From the NCBI GenBank assembly GCA_018660685.1, contig JABJJW010000018.1:34187-98186 (forward strand): DNA of 64,000 nt. The letters are read 5' to 3'. This document shows positions 8,246 to 17,486 of this stretch, in pieces; the first letter of the stretch is position 1; each line of letters opens with the position of its first letter. The stretch comes from Flavobacteriales bacterium (GTDB lineage: Bacteria > Bacteroidota > Bacteroidia > Flavobacteriales_G > Salibacteraceae). The translations under genes were made by a program, and so were the position numbers. A model generated the notes under the pieces. It saw only the letters and a program-made list of their open reading frames with translations. It was not told where the DNA came from and ran no database searches.

Positions 8246-9569
8246 AACCTTATTCGCCACTCTTCTGGTATTAATTTCTTGTGCAGGTATATCTCAAACT
8301 AGCACACTGTCTCCGTATTCATTATTTGGTCTAGGCGATGCACCAGCAAGCTCCCTGAGTTCTCAGGCTGGAATGGGGCACACGAACCTCGGGGTTCTCA
8401 GCACAACCAACATCAACTTCGCCAATCCTGCAACCCAGACATTCGTCAACAGACCTACTTTCTCATTCGATTTGAGAAATGAATTCCTCAGCCTAAATGA
8501 TGGCATTCGTTCTCAGTCTAATAGCCTTTTCGCAATTGACAACCTAAGTTTTGGGTTTCCATTGATCAATAACTTTAAGAAGAAAAGAAAAGCTGCTCTA
8601 AGTTTCGGTCTTCAGCCGAGAACTCGGCAGGGTTATGATGTGGTAACATCTCAATCTTTAGCAGATATAGGGAATGTAGACTATTACTTCTACGGCTCTG
8701 GCGGCTTGAATAATGTAAACCTCAGCGCCGCTTTCGACTTAATCGCAGATAGCGGCAGAGTGCATACATTATCTATCGGCGTTACAGCTTCCTACGTGTT
8801 TGGAAAACTTGCTCGTAACAGAGCCACCGTCGTTGACTCAAATGCTGGTGCAAGCGATATTTTCAGAACAGAAGCATTAGAACTCAGTGACATTGACTAT
8901 CGATTAGGGCTGCTGTATTCTCAGAGACTATTCTTTAAAAAAGGGACTGATGATGAAAAAAATGGTAGTATTTCGATCGGAGCATACATCAAACCACAAG
9001 CGTCTCTACGGACCTTTTCGAAGTCATACGCAATCACATTTTTAGGCCCTTATTATGACCCGTATGCCATAGATACTCTCGACAAATCAAGTGGAGAAAG
9101 CACAACGGAATTACCATTAAGCTATGGCGCTGGCGCCAGTTTCAGGTACGCAAGCCAATGGACATTTGCTGTGGATTTCTCATCAACAGCCTGGTCTAGC
9201 TTAGTGGTCAACGGAGGCACGGCAGGCTTGAACGATGAAACGAGATTTTCAGCGGGGGTTGAATACATTCCTGATTATACGGCTGTGAAAAAGGTTTTCA
9301 AAATAATAAGATATCGCACTGGATTCAGTTTTGAGCAGACCAGAGTTAACATAAATGGCTCACAGCCAACTAAGTTGGGTATCCATGGTGGCTTCGGAAT
9401 ACCGATAATTGCATCTCGTTCATCGAGCTTGTTAAATTTTGGCACCGAATATGCAATTAGAGGAGGCAGCGGATTACCCCTGTCAGAGCGGTTTTGGAAT
9501 ATTCACATTGGAATGACAATTACGCCGAATCAATTTGACAGATGGTTCCAAAAAAGGAAATACGACTAA
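8238..9569 (+). CDS. Predicted outer-membrane beta-barrel protein
   Basis: A 443-residue protein with a signal peptide (MLRTLFATLLVLISCAGISQ). The mature part begins with STLSPYSLFGLGD and has alternating hydrophobic/polar beta strands with glycine turns throughout, including a FadL-like start (ANPATQTF). It ends in a charged tail (FQKRKYD) and not the usual terminal Phe. It overlaps coaX by eight bases and precedes a TPR protein and lptC. From this context it may take part in outer-membrane or lipopolysaccharide biogenesis, but that is inference: no enzymatic motif is visible. A FadL/OmpP1-type transporter is the alternative. The barrel prediction is fairly sure, the function is not. Confidence 0.7.
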   Translation: MLRTLFATLLVLISCAGISQTSTLSPYSLFGLGDAPASSLSSQAGMGHTNLGVLSTTNINFANPATQTFVNRPTFSFDLRNEFLSLNDGIRSQSNSLFAIDNLSFGFPLINNFKKKRKAALSFGLQPRTRQGYDVVTSQSLADIGNVDYYFYGSGGLNNVNLSAAFDLIADSGRVHTLSIGVTASYVFGKLARNRATVVDSNAGASDIFRTEALELSDIDYRLGLLYSQRLFFKKGTDDEKNGSISIGAYIKPQASLRTFSKSYAITFLGPYYDPYAIDTLDKSSGESTTELPLSYGAGASFRYASQWTFAVDFSSTAWSSLVVNGGTAGLNDETRFSAGVEYIPDYTAVKKVFKIIRYRTGFSFEQTRVNINGSQPTKLGIHGGFGIPIIASRSSSLLNFGTEYAIRGGSGLPLSERFWNIHIGMTITPNQFDRWFQKRKYD

Positions 9570-9583
9570 CGAACAAGGAGAGT

Positions 9584-10903
9584 ATGAAAAGGATATTGTT
9601 GGTATTGGTAATTGTGGGGTTCGGAATTTCGAGTTCAAATGCACAAATAAGGACTTACACAAGCAATGCTGAGGATAGCATGGCTTGCCTTCAAAACCTC
9701 AGTTTATACATTGAGTTTTTCAAACAAAAAAACTACCCTGATGCGGTACGAGGATGGAGAAAAGCCTCAGTGATGTGCCCAAAAACGAGCGAATCAATCT
9801 GGGTCAACGGTGTTAAGATCTACCAGAACTTAATTAAGGCTGAGGAAGACAAAGCAAAAAAAGCGGCCTTGATCGACACATTGTTTCAAGTGTATGATGA
9901 GCGAATTATCCATTTCCCAGTGAAAGAAGGCTATGTGTTAGGTCGAAAAGGCGCAGACCTGATGAAATACAAAAAATCTGAGCCAGAACTTGCTTTTGAA
10001 TCCCTTATGAAGTCCCTCGAAATTCAAGGAAAAAAAATGGAGCCAGGGGCCATCATATTCTTGTACAAGTCTGCTTACGATCAACTCAAGCATGACAAGA
10101 TTGAAAAGACTGTTTTATTTGATCTATATCCAAGGTTGAGTGACATCGCTGATTACAACAGGAAAAATCAGAAAAACGAAAAGCTAGTTGAAGCGTACAA
10201 AAAAGCACAAGAAAACGTAGACAAGATGTTCAGTACGGTTGCTGAGTGCCCAGATTTAGTGGAAATTTATGGTGCAAGAATTGAAAGCACTCCAAATGAC
10301 GAAGACCTTCTGAGACAGATTTTAAAAGTCTTTGACAAGAGAGATTGTACCGATGAAGCAGTTTATCAAGAAGCGGCTAAGAACCTATATGCAATCGACC
10401 CTAGCCCTGAAGCTGCTTATGCGATTGCAAATGGAGATGCTAAAAAAGGAAATCTAAGTGCAGCTCTTGAGTATTACACTAAAACGTTTACTCAGACGGA
10501 GGATGTTGAGTTGAAAACGAAAGCATTGACCGCGGCAGCCAAAACTGCTCTTGCCAGTGGCAGCTTTATCAAGGCAAAATCTTTAGCCCTCGAACTTTTA
10601 AAGCTCAATGGCTCAAACGGGGAAGCATACATTATTATCGGTGATGCTTACGCTGAAGGGGGAAAAGGCTGTGGTGACAACGATTGTACAAACCGTGCTG
10701 CATATTGGGCCGCAGTTGACAAGTATGCAAAAGCAAAAGCTGTTGATGGATCAGTAGCGAGTCAAGCTCAACAAAAAATCAACGCTTACACCGCGCAATT
10801 CCCAAAAAAGGAAGATTGCTTCTTCCATGGGCTCACCGAAGGCGGAAGTTATACTTTAGATTGCTGGATCGGAGAGACCACAACCATCCGGGTTCGGGAA
10901 TAA
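9584..10903 (+). CDS. Periplasmic TPR-repeat protein
   Basis: A secreted, alpha-helical repeat protein of 439 residues. The frame is open from 9542, but a good Shine-Dalgarno sequence (AAGGAG) ends a few bases before ATG 9584, and the signal peptide follows directly (MKRILLVLVIVGFGISSSNA), which fixes the start. Most of the rest is tetratricopeptide-like, for example EAAYAIANGDAKKGNLSAAL followed by EYYTKTF. The tail has a few Cys residues (GCGDNDC). The stop codon is directly followed by the ATG of lptC. TPR proteins act as scaffolds, so this one may link the barrel and the Lpt machinery in the periplasm (inference). Confidence 0.8.
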   Translation: MKRILLVLVIVGFGISSSNAQIRTYTSNAEDSMACLQNLSLYIEFFKQKNYPDAVRGWRKASVMCPKTSESIWVNGVKIYQNLIKAEEDKAKKAALIDTLFQVYDERIIHFPVKEGYVLGRKGADLMKYKKSEPELAFESLMKSLEIQGKKMEPGAIIFLYKSAYDQLKHDKIEKTVLFDLYPRLSDIADYNRKNQKNEKLVEAYKKAQENVDKMFSTVAECPDLVEIYGARIESTPNDEDLLRQILKVFDKRDCTDEAVYQEAAKNLYAIDPSPEAAYAIANGDAKKGNLSAALEYYTKTFTQTEDVELKTKALTAAAKTALASGSFIKAKSLALELLKLNGSNGEAYIIIGDAYAEGGKGCGDNDCTNRAAYWAAVDKYAKAKAVDGSVASQAQQKINAYTAQFPKKEDCFFHGLTEGGSYTLDCWIGETTTIRVRE

Positions 10904-11479
10904 ATGACACCCACAACAAGAAAATATCTGAGCATCCCAATCATTTTAATGGTTGGGATGTTTGTTTTTAGTTGCCAGAATGATTTGGAAGAAATCAATC
11001 GGGTTACTGAAAGCGTCGACCTTCCAGTACAGACAATTCGCAATGCTCGAATAAGCTATTCGGATTCTGGCCATATTCAATTTCTGATTGAAGCCGCGCA
11101 AGTTGACCGGTATCCTGGGGAAGAACCAAGAGATGAATTTTCAGGAGGGTTTAAGGTAACATCCTACAATTTCGATGGTGAGATTGAATCTGAGATTACC
11201 GCTGAGGAAGCTACCAACTATCCAGAAAAACACCACATGATTGCCCGAGATTCTGTCATGCTCAAAGACAAGGAGGGTAAAATCCTTCAGACAGAATTGC
11301 TTACTTGGGATGAAGAGACGGATAGAATATTCACAGATAAATTTGTCAAGATCACAACGCCTACTGAGATTTTATATGGCGACGGGCTTGAAGCAAATCA
11401 AGACTTTACGCGGTATGAGATTAAGAATATTAAGGGCCGCATCAAGATCGAAGACGGAGAAAAACAGAACGAAGAATGA
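10904..11479 (+). CDS. lptC: LptC-like LPS export protein
   Basis: A 191-residue lipoprotein with lipobox VFSC at residue ~24. LptC is the bitopic or anchored inner-membrane partner of LptBFG that hands lipopolysaccharide to the periplasmic Lpt bridge. The beta-jellyroll body shows the family pattern of IRNARISYSDSGHIQFLIEA, ATNYPEKHHMIARDSVMLKD and LLTWDEETDRIFTDKFVKI, ending with YGDGLEANQDFTRYEI. The family call rests on this pattern and on the position between the TPR gene and a small membrane protein. It abuts the preceding stop with no spacer and overlaps the next gene by four bases (ATGA), so it belongs to one translationally coupled operon. Confidence 0.85.
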   Translation: MTPTTRKYLSIPIILMVGMFVFSCQNDLEEINRVTESVDLPVQTIRNARISYSDSGHIQFLIEAAQVDRYPGEEPRDEFSGGFKVTSYNFDGEIESEITAEEATNYPEKHHMIARDSVMLKDKEGKILQTELLTWDEETDRIFTDKFVKITTPTEILYGDGLEANQDFTRYEIKNIKGRIKIEDGEKQNEE

Positions 11480-11688
11480 ATAAGTATCACAAGATCAGCG
11501 AGAAGGTTTGGCTCGTCATTGCCGTCCTAACTTTTGTTTTTGCTGTTTATAAAATTGGACAGGTTGGGATTTCAGACGCCCTCGTCTACCTAGTGATGGC
11601 AGGCGCCGCAGCGACAATGTACACTCTGCGTTACTACTCTAGAAAGCGCTTGGAAAAACACCGGGATAACGACAATGAAATTGGCTAA
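11476..11688 (+). CDS. Small two-helix membrane protein, function unknown
   Basis: A 70-residue protein with two predicted membrane helices (VWLVIAVLTFVFAVYKI and ALVYLVMAGAAATMYTLRYY) and a basic, polar tail (SRKRLEKHRDNDNE). It is not assigned to a family. It overlaps lptC by four bases and precedes the CorC-like gene by 20 bases, so it is almost certainly translated. The location suggests an accessory role in the inner-membrane part of LPS export or in the transporter that follows, but this is only context. Confidence 0.7.
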   Translation: MNKYHKISEKVWLVIAVLTFVFAVYKIGQVGISDALVYLVMAGAAATMYTLRYYSRKRLEKHRDNDNEIG

Positions 11689-11693
11689 TTTTG
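11686..11693 (+). promoter_or_regulatory. Candidate internal -7 box TAATTTTG
   Basis: A perfect TAnnTTTG overlapping the stop codon of the 70-residue gene, 15 bases before the next start. No -33 TTG is at the right distance, so an internal promoter is possible but weak. Confidence 0.3.
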
Positions 11694-11708
11694 ATTGACT
11701 AGCACCCG

Positions 11709-12995
11709 ATGGACGACCCCAGTTTTCTCCTCATTCTGCTTTCCATTCTAGGAGCACTCGTGCTCTCAGCTTTTTTTAGCGGCCTCGAAATTGCTTTTGT
11801 TTCTTCAAACAAATTGAAGATCGAACTGGACAAAAAACAAAACATCCTACCTGCGAGGATCTATTCCTACTTTCTTAAGCATCAATCCAAATTCATCAGT
11901 ACGCTTCTTTTAGGGAACAATATTGCCTTGGTAGTTTACGGTATCCTGATGGCAGTCATTCTGGAAAACCCCATTCGAAGCTCGCTCTCATTTTTGCCGG
12001 AAACAGGTTTTGTTGAAGTTCTCGTTCTCTTCATTCAAACCATTATTTCTACGCTCATCATTTTAGTGTTTGCTGAGTTTTTGCCCAAGGTTATTTTCAG
12101 GATCAATCCAAACAGAAAGCTTGAGCTTTTCACAGTCCCTGTCTTACTTCTCTGTGCACCATTATTTGTGGTTGTGCTTATCATTTTCACCATGATTGCA
12201 TACCTCTTGAAGATATTCAAAATTTCATTTGAGGAGAGCGAATACACTTTCGGAAAGATTGATCTCGACCACTATGTTAAGGAAGCTGCTTCGGGGACTT
12301 CAGAAGAACAAGAGTTGGAAAATGAGCTCCAAATCTTCCAAAACGCACTGGAGTTTAACAATATCAAGGCCCGGGAATGCATGGTCCCCAGAAATGAAAT
12401 TGAAGCCCACAACCTCTACGACTCAATCGACGAAATCACAAGGACATTCGTGAAAACTGGGTACTCAAAAATCTTAATTTACAAGGAGAACATTGACAAT
12501 GTGATTGGCTACGTCCACTCTTTCGAACTCTTCAAAAAGCCGGGAGCCTTAAAGAATATCCTCCGTCCGTTAGCCATCATTCCTGAAACAACTACCGCCG
12601 ATAAAGTCTTGAAAACGTTAATTCAACAAAAGAAAAATGTAGCGTTGGTGGTCGATGAATATGGCGGAACCTCTGGAATGCTTACCCTCGAAGATATAGT
12701 CGAGGAAATTTTTGGCGAGATCGAAGACGAGCACGACTCAGAAGAGCTGGTCGAGAAGAAACTAGATGACAAATCGTATCAATTTAGCGCGAGACTCGAA
12801 ATTGACTACCTCAATGAAGAGTATGATCTAGAGCTTCCTGAAAGTGAAGAATACGAAACTCTTGCTGGCTTGATTATCGAGCTAAATGAAGACATTCCTG
12901 CTGAGAGGGATGCCATACTTGTGGCCGGTTACAACATTGAGATTACCAAGGTAAGCGAAAACAAAATCGAAGAGGTTATTCTACGGCCCTCTTAA
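11709..12995 (+). CDS. CNNM/CorC-type transporter (hemolysin family protein)
   Basis: An inner-membrane protein of 428 residues. It has an N-terminal DUF21/CNNM domain with four hydrophobic segments (residues ~1-175, including LSAFFSGLEIAFVSSNK and VFAEFLPKVIF), a CBS pair (~205-325, with ECMVPRNEIEAH and VVDEYGGTSGMLTLEDIVEE) and a C-terminal CorC_HlyC domain (~345-425, ETLAGLIIEL). Proteins of this build are linked to magnesium/cobalt efflux, and in Bacteroidota a related protein, GldE, is tied to gliding; motifs alone do not decide between these. It follows lptC and the small membrane protein and precedes a PpiD-like foldase. Confidence 0.88.
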   Translation: MDDPSFLLILLSILGALVLSAFFSGLEIAFVSSNKLKIELDKKQNILPARIYSYFLKHQSKFISTLLLGNNIALVVYGILMAVILENPIRSSLSFLPETGFVEVLVLFIQTIISTLIILVFAEFLPKVIFRINPNRKLELFTVPVLLLCAPLFVVVLIIFTMIAYLLKIFKISFEESEYTFGKIDLDHYVKEAASGTSEEQELENELQIFQNALEFNNIKARECMVPRNEIEAHNLYDSIDEITRTFVKTGYSKILIYKENIDNVIGYVHSFELFKKPGALKNILRPLAIIPETTTADKVLKTLIQQKKNVALVVDEYGGTSGMLTLEDIVEEIFGEIEDEHDSEELVEKKLDDKSYQFSARLEIDYLNEEYDLELPESEEYETLAGLIIELNEDIPAERDAILVAGYNIEITKVSENKIEEVILRPS

Positions 12996-13066
12996 ACTGG
13001 AAATTAGCCGCATTTATTTCGATTCAAACTGTATTTTCGCGTCCCATTTGTAAAAGCTAGTATTAG

Positions 13067-15190
13067 ATGGCAGCTATTGGAACTATTAGGAAGCAATCAG
13101 GATTGCTTATTGTGTTAATTGGTATGGCGATGGTGCTATTCCTCTTGGGTGACTTCTTCAGCCAAGGAACCAACTTTTTAACTGGAGAGAGTCAGGATGT
13201 TGGAGTGATTGGCGGTGACGCCATTTCCTTGCAGGATTTTGAGATTCGAGTCCAGGAATCAATTGATCAACAATACGGTGCAGAAGGCGCGAATGAGGAA
13301 GCACGCAAAACCCTTCGTACACGCGTTTGGCAACAAATGATCATGGAGCGGACGCTTGAACCTGAATACAACCAGCTCGGGCTATCTGTTAGCGCTGATG
13401 AGCTTCTTGACAATGTAAAGAACATTCAACCTGGATCCATCCTTTATCAATATTTCACAGATCCTCAGTCAGGACAGGTAATTGAACAATTCAGAGACCC
13501 TCAAACTGGTGGTTTGAACTCAGCCAGAGTTTTACAAGCAATTCAGAATCTGATCAACAGCGAAAATGCACGAGATTGGTTGCCTATCGAAAATGCAATT
13601 AAGCAGGACGTACTTCAAAGCAAGTACATCAGCTTGTTATCCAAAGGCCTAATTATTTCGGGTGTTGAGGCTGATCAAATTTTTGAGGAACGCCAGAGAG
13701 TTGTTTCAGTGAGCTATGTTGTCAAGGAATATTCAGCAATTGATGATTCTGAAATTGACGTTACTGAAGCGGACTATCAATCGTATTTTAATGAGCACTC
13801 AGAAGAAGCTCGTTTCGCAGTCGAAGAAGAGGCGAGAACAGTTCGAATTGTTGAATTTGCCGTAAACGCCACTGAAGAAGATATTGAAGAAATTAGATTA
13901 GAGTTAGATGATCTCCGTGAGGATTTCGCCAACGATTCAAACGACACTGCATTTGTCGCGGAAAATTCTGAAACTCCAGTTGAAGGAGCAATCGTTTACG
14001 TTCCTGTGGATATTGTAGATCCAGTGATTCGCGATTCTGTTGTAAATGGTGAGGTCGGTGAAGTCCACGGTCCATACCTAAGCTTGGGGCGGTACTTCCT
14101 GACAAAACTTCTTGACACAAAGGCGACTCCAGACTCTGTAAAGGCAAGTCACATTCTCTTGACAACTGAAGAAGGTGACACAGCAGGAATCGAATTAGCG
14201 AAGGCCAAACTTGACTCCATTAAGACCGTTGCTCAGCGATCAAGAAATTTTGCTGATTTAGCAACTGAGTTCAGCGAAGATTTCGGTTCGGCTCAAAAGG
14301 GTGGCGATTTGGATTGGTTCACAAAAGGAAGAATGGTGCCCGAATTTGAAGCGGCCAGTTTTGATGGGAAAGTTGGAGACATGCCAATCGTCGTATCTCA
14401 ATTTGGTGTTCACTTGATATATATCACGGAACAAACTGAGGCTAAGATGAACTACCTTCTGGCAAACGTAGATCGCACCATCGAACCTTCAAAGTCGACG
14501 TCCGATGAGATGTACAAGGGAGCAAGCAAGTTCTCGATCGAACATAATACCATGGACAAGTTCACAACGGCTGAAGGCGTTGATGTGAAAGCTCCATCCA
14601 CAATCATTTTCAGTGATGAAGGGCTTCGAGGTTATACGAACTCAAGCGATATTAAACGCTGGATTTTTGAGGCCAGCGCCGGTGATATTTCAAGTCCATT
14701 TGAGAACGGTAATCGATTTCTGGTTCTCGCTCTTGAAGACATTTCTGAAAAAGGCAAAATGACTCTCGAATCTGCCAAAGGGTTAATTGAGCAGGATGTA
14801 ATGAATGCCTTAAAGGCTGAGCGAATCCTCAGTGAGCTGGCCGATGTTACTTCTCTAGACGACGCAGCTTCAAAGTTTGAATCTCAACTACAGAAAATCG
14901 AAACATTGAGTTTTGCAGATGGTGCAATGAGTGGCGGTTTAGGAAGAGAAACTGAATTTATTGGAACGATCTTCTCAACCGAATCTGGATTTATTTCGAA
15001 GCCAGTTGTTGGAAACAGAGGAGTGTTTGTGGCTCGCGTTGACAATATCATTGATGCTCCAGCTGAACGAGATCTCACGACAGTCAAGCGAGAGGAATCA
15101 GCTAACATGTCGAGCCGGGTGAATGGGCAGTTTTTCAAGGCCCTTCAGGATGAGTATGGCGTTGAAGATAATCGGGCACGATTCTATTAA
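13067..15190 (+). CDS. PpiD/SurA-like peptidyl-prolyl isomerase
   Basis: A periplasmic foldase anchored by one N-terminal membrane helix (SGLLIVLIGMAMVLFLLGDF, residues ~12-31), 707 residues, close to PpiD length with an extra segment. A SurA_N-like helical chaperone region (~40-250) is followed by a parvulin rotamase domain (~355-455, with KASHILLTTEEGD, GGDLDWFTKGRMVPEF and QFGVHLIYI). The C-terminal ~250 residues repeat a degenerate parvulin-like layout. It likely helps newly exported proteins fold, including the many outer-membrane and T9SS proteins nearby. A 71-nt gap upstream holds a near-consensus TATTTTCG; no terminator is visible after it before the next locus. Confidence 0.9.
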   Translation: MAAIGTIRKQSGLLIVLIGMAMVLFLLGDFFSQGTNFLTGESQDVGVIGGDAISLQDFEIRVQESIDQQYGAEGANEEARKTLRTRVWQQMIMERTLEPEYNQLGLSVSADELLDNVKNIQPGSILYQYFTDPQSGQVIEQFRDPQTGGLNSARVLQAIQNLINSENARDWLPIENAIKQDVLQSKYISLLSKGLIISGVEADQIFEERQRVVSVSYVVKEYSAIDDSEIDVTEADYQSYFNEHSEEARFAVEEEARTVRIVEFAVNATEEDIEEIRLELDDLREDFANDSNDTAFVAENSETPVEGAIVYVPVDIVDPVIRDSVVNGEVGEVHGPYLSLGRYFLTKLLDTKATPDSVKASHILLTTEEGDTAGIELAKAKLDSIKTVAQRSRNFADLATEFSEDFGSAQKGGDLDWFTKGRMVPEFEAASFDGKVGDMPIVVSQFGVHLIYITEQTEAKMNYLLANVDRTIEPSKSTSDEMYKGASKFSIEHNTMDKFTTAEGVDVKAPSTIIFSDEGLRGYTNSSDIKRWIFEASAGDISSPFENGNRFLVLALEDISEKGKMTLESAKGLIEQDVMNALKAERILSELADVTSLDDAASKFESQLQKIETLSFADGAMSGGLGRETEFIGTIFSTESGFISKPVVGNRGVFVARVDNIIDAPAERDLTTVKREESANMSSRVNGQFFKALQDEYGVEDNRARFY

Positions 15191-15232
15191 TCTCACCTTC
15201 TTTTTTATTCCTCTCTTTTTAACGGTAAAATA

Positions 15233-15246
15233 ACCCGAATTCGGGT
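15233..15246. promoter_or_regulatory. Perfect 14-bp palindrome, candidate operator
   Basis: ACCCGAATTCGGGT reads the same on both strands. It lies ten bases upstream of the -7 box of the seven-gene locus and covers the spot where a -33 TTTG would be expected. No T run follows it and a folded hairpin would have only five pairs, so a protein binding site is more likely than a terminator. Confidence 0.5.
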
Positions 15247-15255
15247 GCCGAAATT

Positions 15256-15263
15256 TACATTTG
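15256..15263 (+). promoter_or_regulatory. -7 box of the seven-gene secretion/outer-membrane locus
   Basis: TACATTTG, a perfect TAnnTTTG, ends seven bases before ATG 15271. Transcription would begin at or next to the start codon, giving a leaderless mRNA. The -33 TTG is missing; the palindrome occupies that position, which suggests activator dependence or repression. Confidence 0.5.
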
Positions 15264-15270
15264 ACATCCC

Positions 15271-17466
15271 ATGATCCGCTGGTTCATAATAACGGTTTGT
15301 ATAATCTGGATTGCTCCAGTATTTGCTCAAGAATCATTCGACGAAAAGCAGACCTCTGTTTCGAATGTCAGGATGACAATCAACAATGTTGGCACTTTTG
15401 GGAATGCGTTCAGAGGAAGCTACGATGTGCTTGGGTATTCATCGGCAGAATTTCCTGCAAATACGGGTATTGAACATTTATTCGAAGGTGGAATTTGGGT
15501 TGGTGGCAAGGTGAATGGTTCCTTGATCGCAGTTTCAACTGCTGCATATGATCAAACTGCAGGTTACAGTGCCGGCCGAGCAGGATATGAATTTACTGCT
15601 GAAATCGGAGGTCAATTCATCGAACGTTCATCCCTCATCGACAATCCAAGTTATTCTGTAGAAGCAGTTTCTCATCAGGATTTCATAGGAGACTTCAGTG
15701 ATAGAAACGTCCTAGTTCCGGGGACTCAAATCCAAATCTCAAATCATGACAATCCGATGGAAATTGACATCCATATGGAGTCATATAATTGGAACTATGC
15801 CTTCAGTGACTTCATGCTCATCTGTAATTACGAGTTGACCAACACTGGCAACAACACGCTCAATGATGTATTCATTGGGATGTGGTCAAATGAAGTGGTA
15901 AGAAACACGAACATCACCCCAGCAGGTCAAGGAGGAAGCGCATTTTATGATAAAGGCGGGAATGGATTTATTGACTCCCTCGGACTGGCGTACTGTTATG
16001 ATGCCACAGGTGATGAAGGATTCACCGATAGCTATGTCGGACACAAATTTTTAGGCGCTGAAGACAACAGCGGATTTCATCATCCTTCTCTAGACACGGC
16101 ATTCAAAATGAACTACCAAACATGGCAATTCAACTCCGTTGGGCAGCCGGTCTTTTTCTTTCCAAATAGTGAACTTCAGCGTTACACCAAAATGGAGGAT
16201 GGGCTCAACCAATGGCCATGTTGGACTGAAACTGGATCGCTTGATCCTCGATGCGGTCAGTTTCAATCTCAGACGATTCAGGAAGTAATCAATCAATCTG
16301 GAAATCGAAGCGACCTTGTTTCTGTGGGACCATTTAAATCCATCGAACCAGGTGAAACCATTCAATTTGCTTGGGCCTGGGTTTTCGCCAAGAAGAATGA
16401 AGATGGAAATCCGAATTCGGATAATAATGTTGTTCAACGAGCCAATTTGTTGGAAAATGCCCTCTGGGCGCAGACGGCGTATAATGGAGAAGATGCCAAC
16501 TTCAATGGAGAGTTAGATGAAGGCGAAGACGCGGATGGCGATGGTGAAATCACCCGATTCATTCTCCCTACTCCACCAGACATTCCCAAGACAAAAGTCG
16601 TGGCAAGAAATGGCGGGCTCGACATGTATTGGTCTGATAATGCTGAAGCTTCTGTTGATCCCATTTCGCAGGAAATGGATTTTGAAGGATACAAGATTTA
16701 CTTGACGAAACTGGGATTCGACGTCACCTCGGTTCAAGATCTTAGTTCAGATTTAAAGCTTGCAGCAACCTATGACGTTGAAGGAAACGGCCTCTTCTAT
16801 GACACTGGGCTTCGAGCAATTCGCCTTGAAGAACCTGCCACTTTTGATGGGGACAGCATTATCTATGCTTACCGATATTCCATTGACAACCTTGTCAATG
16901 GATGGCAATACGTAATCGCGCTTAGCGCCTTCGATCGAGGAGACGAAAGCAACAGTCTAGAGTCGTTAGAAAGCAGCTTCTTATCAAATTCATGGGCAGT
17001 GTTTCCAGGGACTGATGTTAATGTGAAATTCGAGGAGTATGCCTCCCTCATTACTCCGTTGAAATCGGTGATCAACCAAGATCTGAAAGACAGCCTTGAA
17101 CAATACCGACCATTCGCCTACCCAAATCCGTATTACAGCGGAGCTTCTTGGGAAGGAACCACCGCATTCGAGGAGGATCGAAAAATCACTTTTGCCAATC
17201 TGCCGAAGAGTTGTACCATTCGAGTATTCACGCTGTCTGGAGATCTAATCAAAACAATTGATCATGACGACTCTTACGCTGGTGATGAAATCAGGTGGTA
17301 TGAAACATTCTCAAACCCGGAAAAAACTGTTTTCTCTGGATCTGAACACAGCTGGGACTTATTGAGTGATGCGGCTCAGATTATTGCACGAGGAACTTAT
17401 ATATTTTCAGTCGAAGACCATGAGTCCGGCAATCACTGGAAAGAACGCTTTGTAATCATAAAATAA
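15271..17466 (+). CDS. Secreted protein with FlgD-like/T9SS-type C-terminal domain
   Basis: First gene of a seven-gene locus; 731 residues with a signal peptide (MIRWFIITVCIIWIAPVFAQ). The N-terminal ~400 residues are beta-rich with aromatic turns (HLFEGGIWVGGKVNG). An acidic loop DANFNGELDEGEDADGDGE (~410-430) looks like EF-hand/dockerin-type calcium binding. A fibronectin-like part follows (MDFEGYKIYLTKLGF). The last ~110 residues (FAYPNPYYSG ... IRVFTLSGDLIKTI ... GTYIFSVED ... RFVIIK) form a FlgD-Ig-like variant of the type A T9SS signal. It is likely a surface or secreted partner of the downstream receptor and PorV-like protein. No catalytic motif was recognised. The next gene starts 20 bases on. 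Confidence 0.8.
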   Translation: MIRWFIITVCIIWIAPVFAQESFDEKQTSVSNVRMTINNVGTFGNAFRGSYDVLGYSSAEFPANTGIEHLFEGGIWVGGKVNGSLIAVSTAAYDQTAGYSAGRAGYEFTAEIGGQFIERSSLIDNPSYSVEAVSHQDFIGDFSDRNVLVPGTQIQISNHDNPMEIDIHMESYNWNYAFSDFMLICNYELTNTGNNTLNDVFIGMWSNEVVRNTNITPAGQGGSAFYDKGGNGFIDSLGLAYCYDATGDEGFTDSYVGHKFLGAEDNSGFHHPSLDTAFKMNYQTWQFNSVGQPVFFFPNSELQRYTKMEDGLNQWPCWTETGSLDPRCGQFQSQTIQEVINQSGNRSDLVSVGPFKSIEPGETIQFAWAWVFAKKNEDGNPNSDNNVVQRANLLENALWAQTAYNGEDANFNGELDEGEDADGDGEITRFILPTPPDIPKTKVVARNGGLDMYWSDNAEASVDPISQEMDFEGYKIYLTKLGFDVTSVQDLSSDLKLAATYDVEGNGLFYDTGLRAIRLEEPATFDGDSIIYAYRYSIDNLVNGWQYVIALSAFDRGDESNSLESLESSFLSNSWAVFPGTDVNVKFEEYASLITPLKSVINQDLKDSLEQYRPFAYPNPYYSGASWEGTTAFEEDRKITFANLPKSCTIRVFTLSGDLIKTIDHDDSYAGDEIRWYETFSNPEKTVFSGSEHSWDLLSDAAQIIARGTYIFSVEDHESGNHWKERFVIIK

Positions 17467-17486
17467 ACGGACATATCTTAACAATC

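Noticed and set aside
15233..15246. The palindrome ACCCGAATTCGGGT as a terminator of the PpiD-like gene
   Set aside because: As RNA it would make only five pairs with a four-base loop and no T run follows; its position fits a promoter operator.
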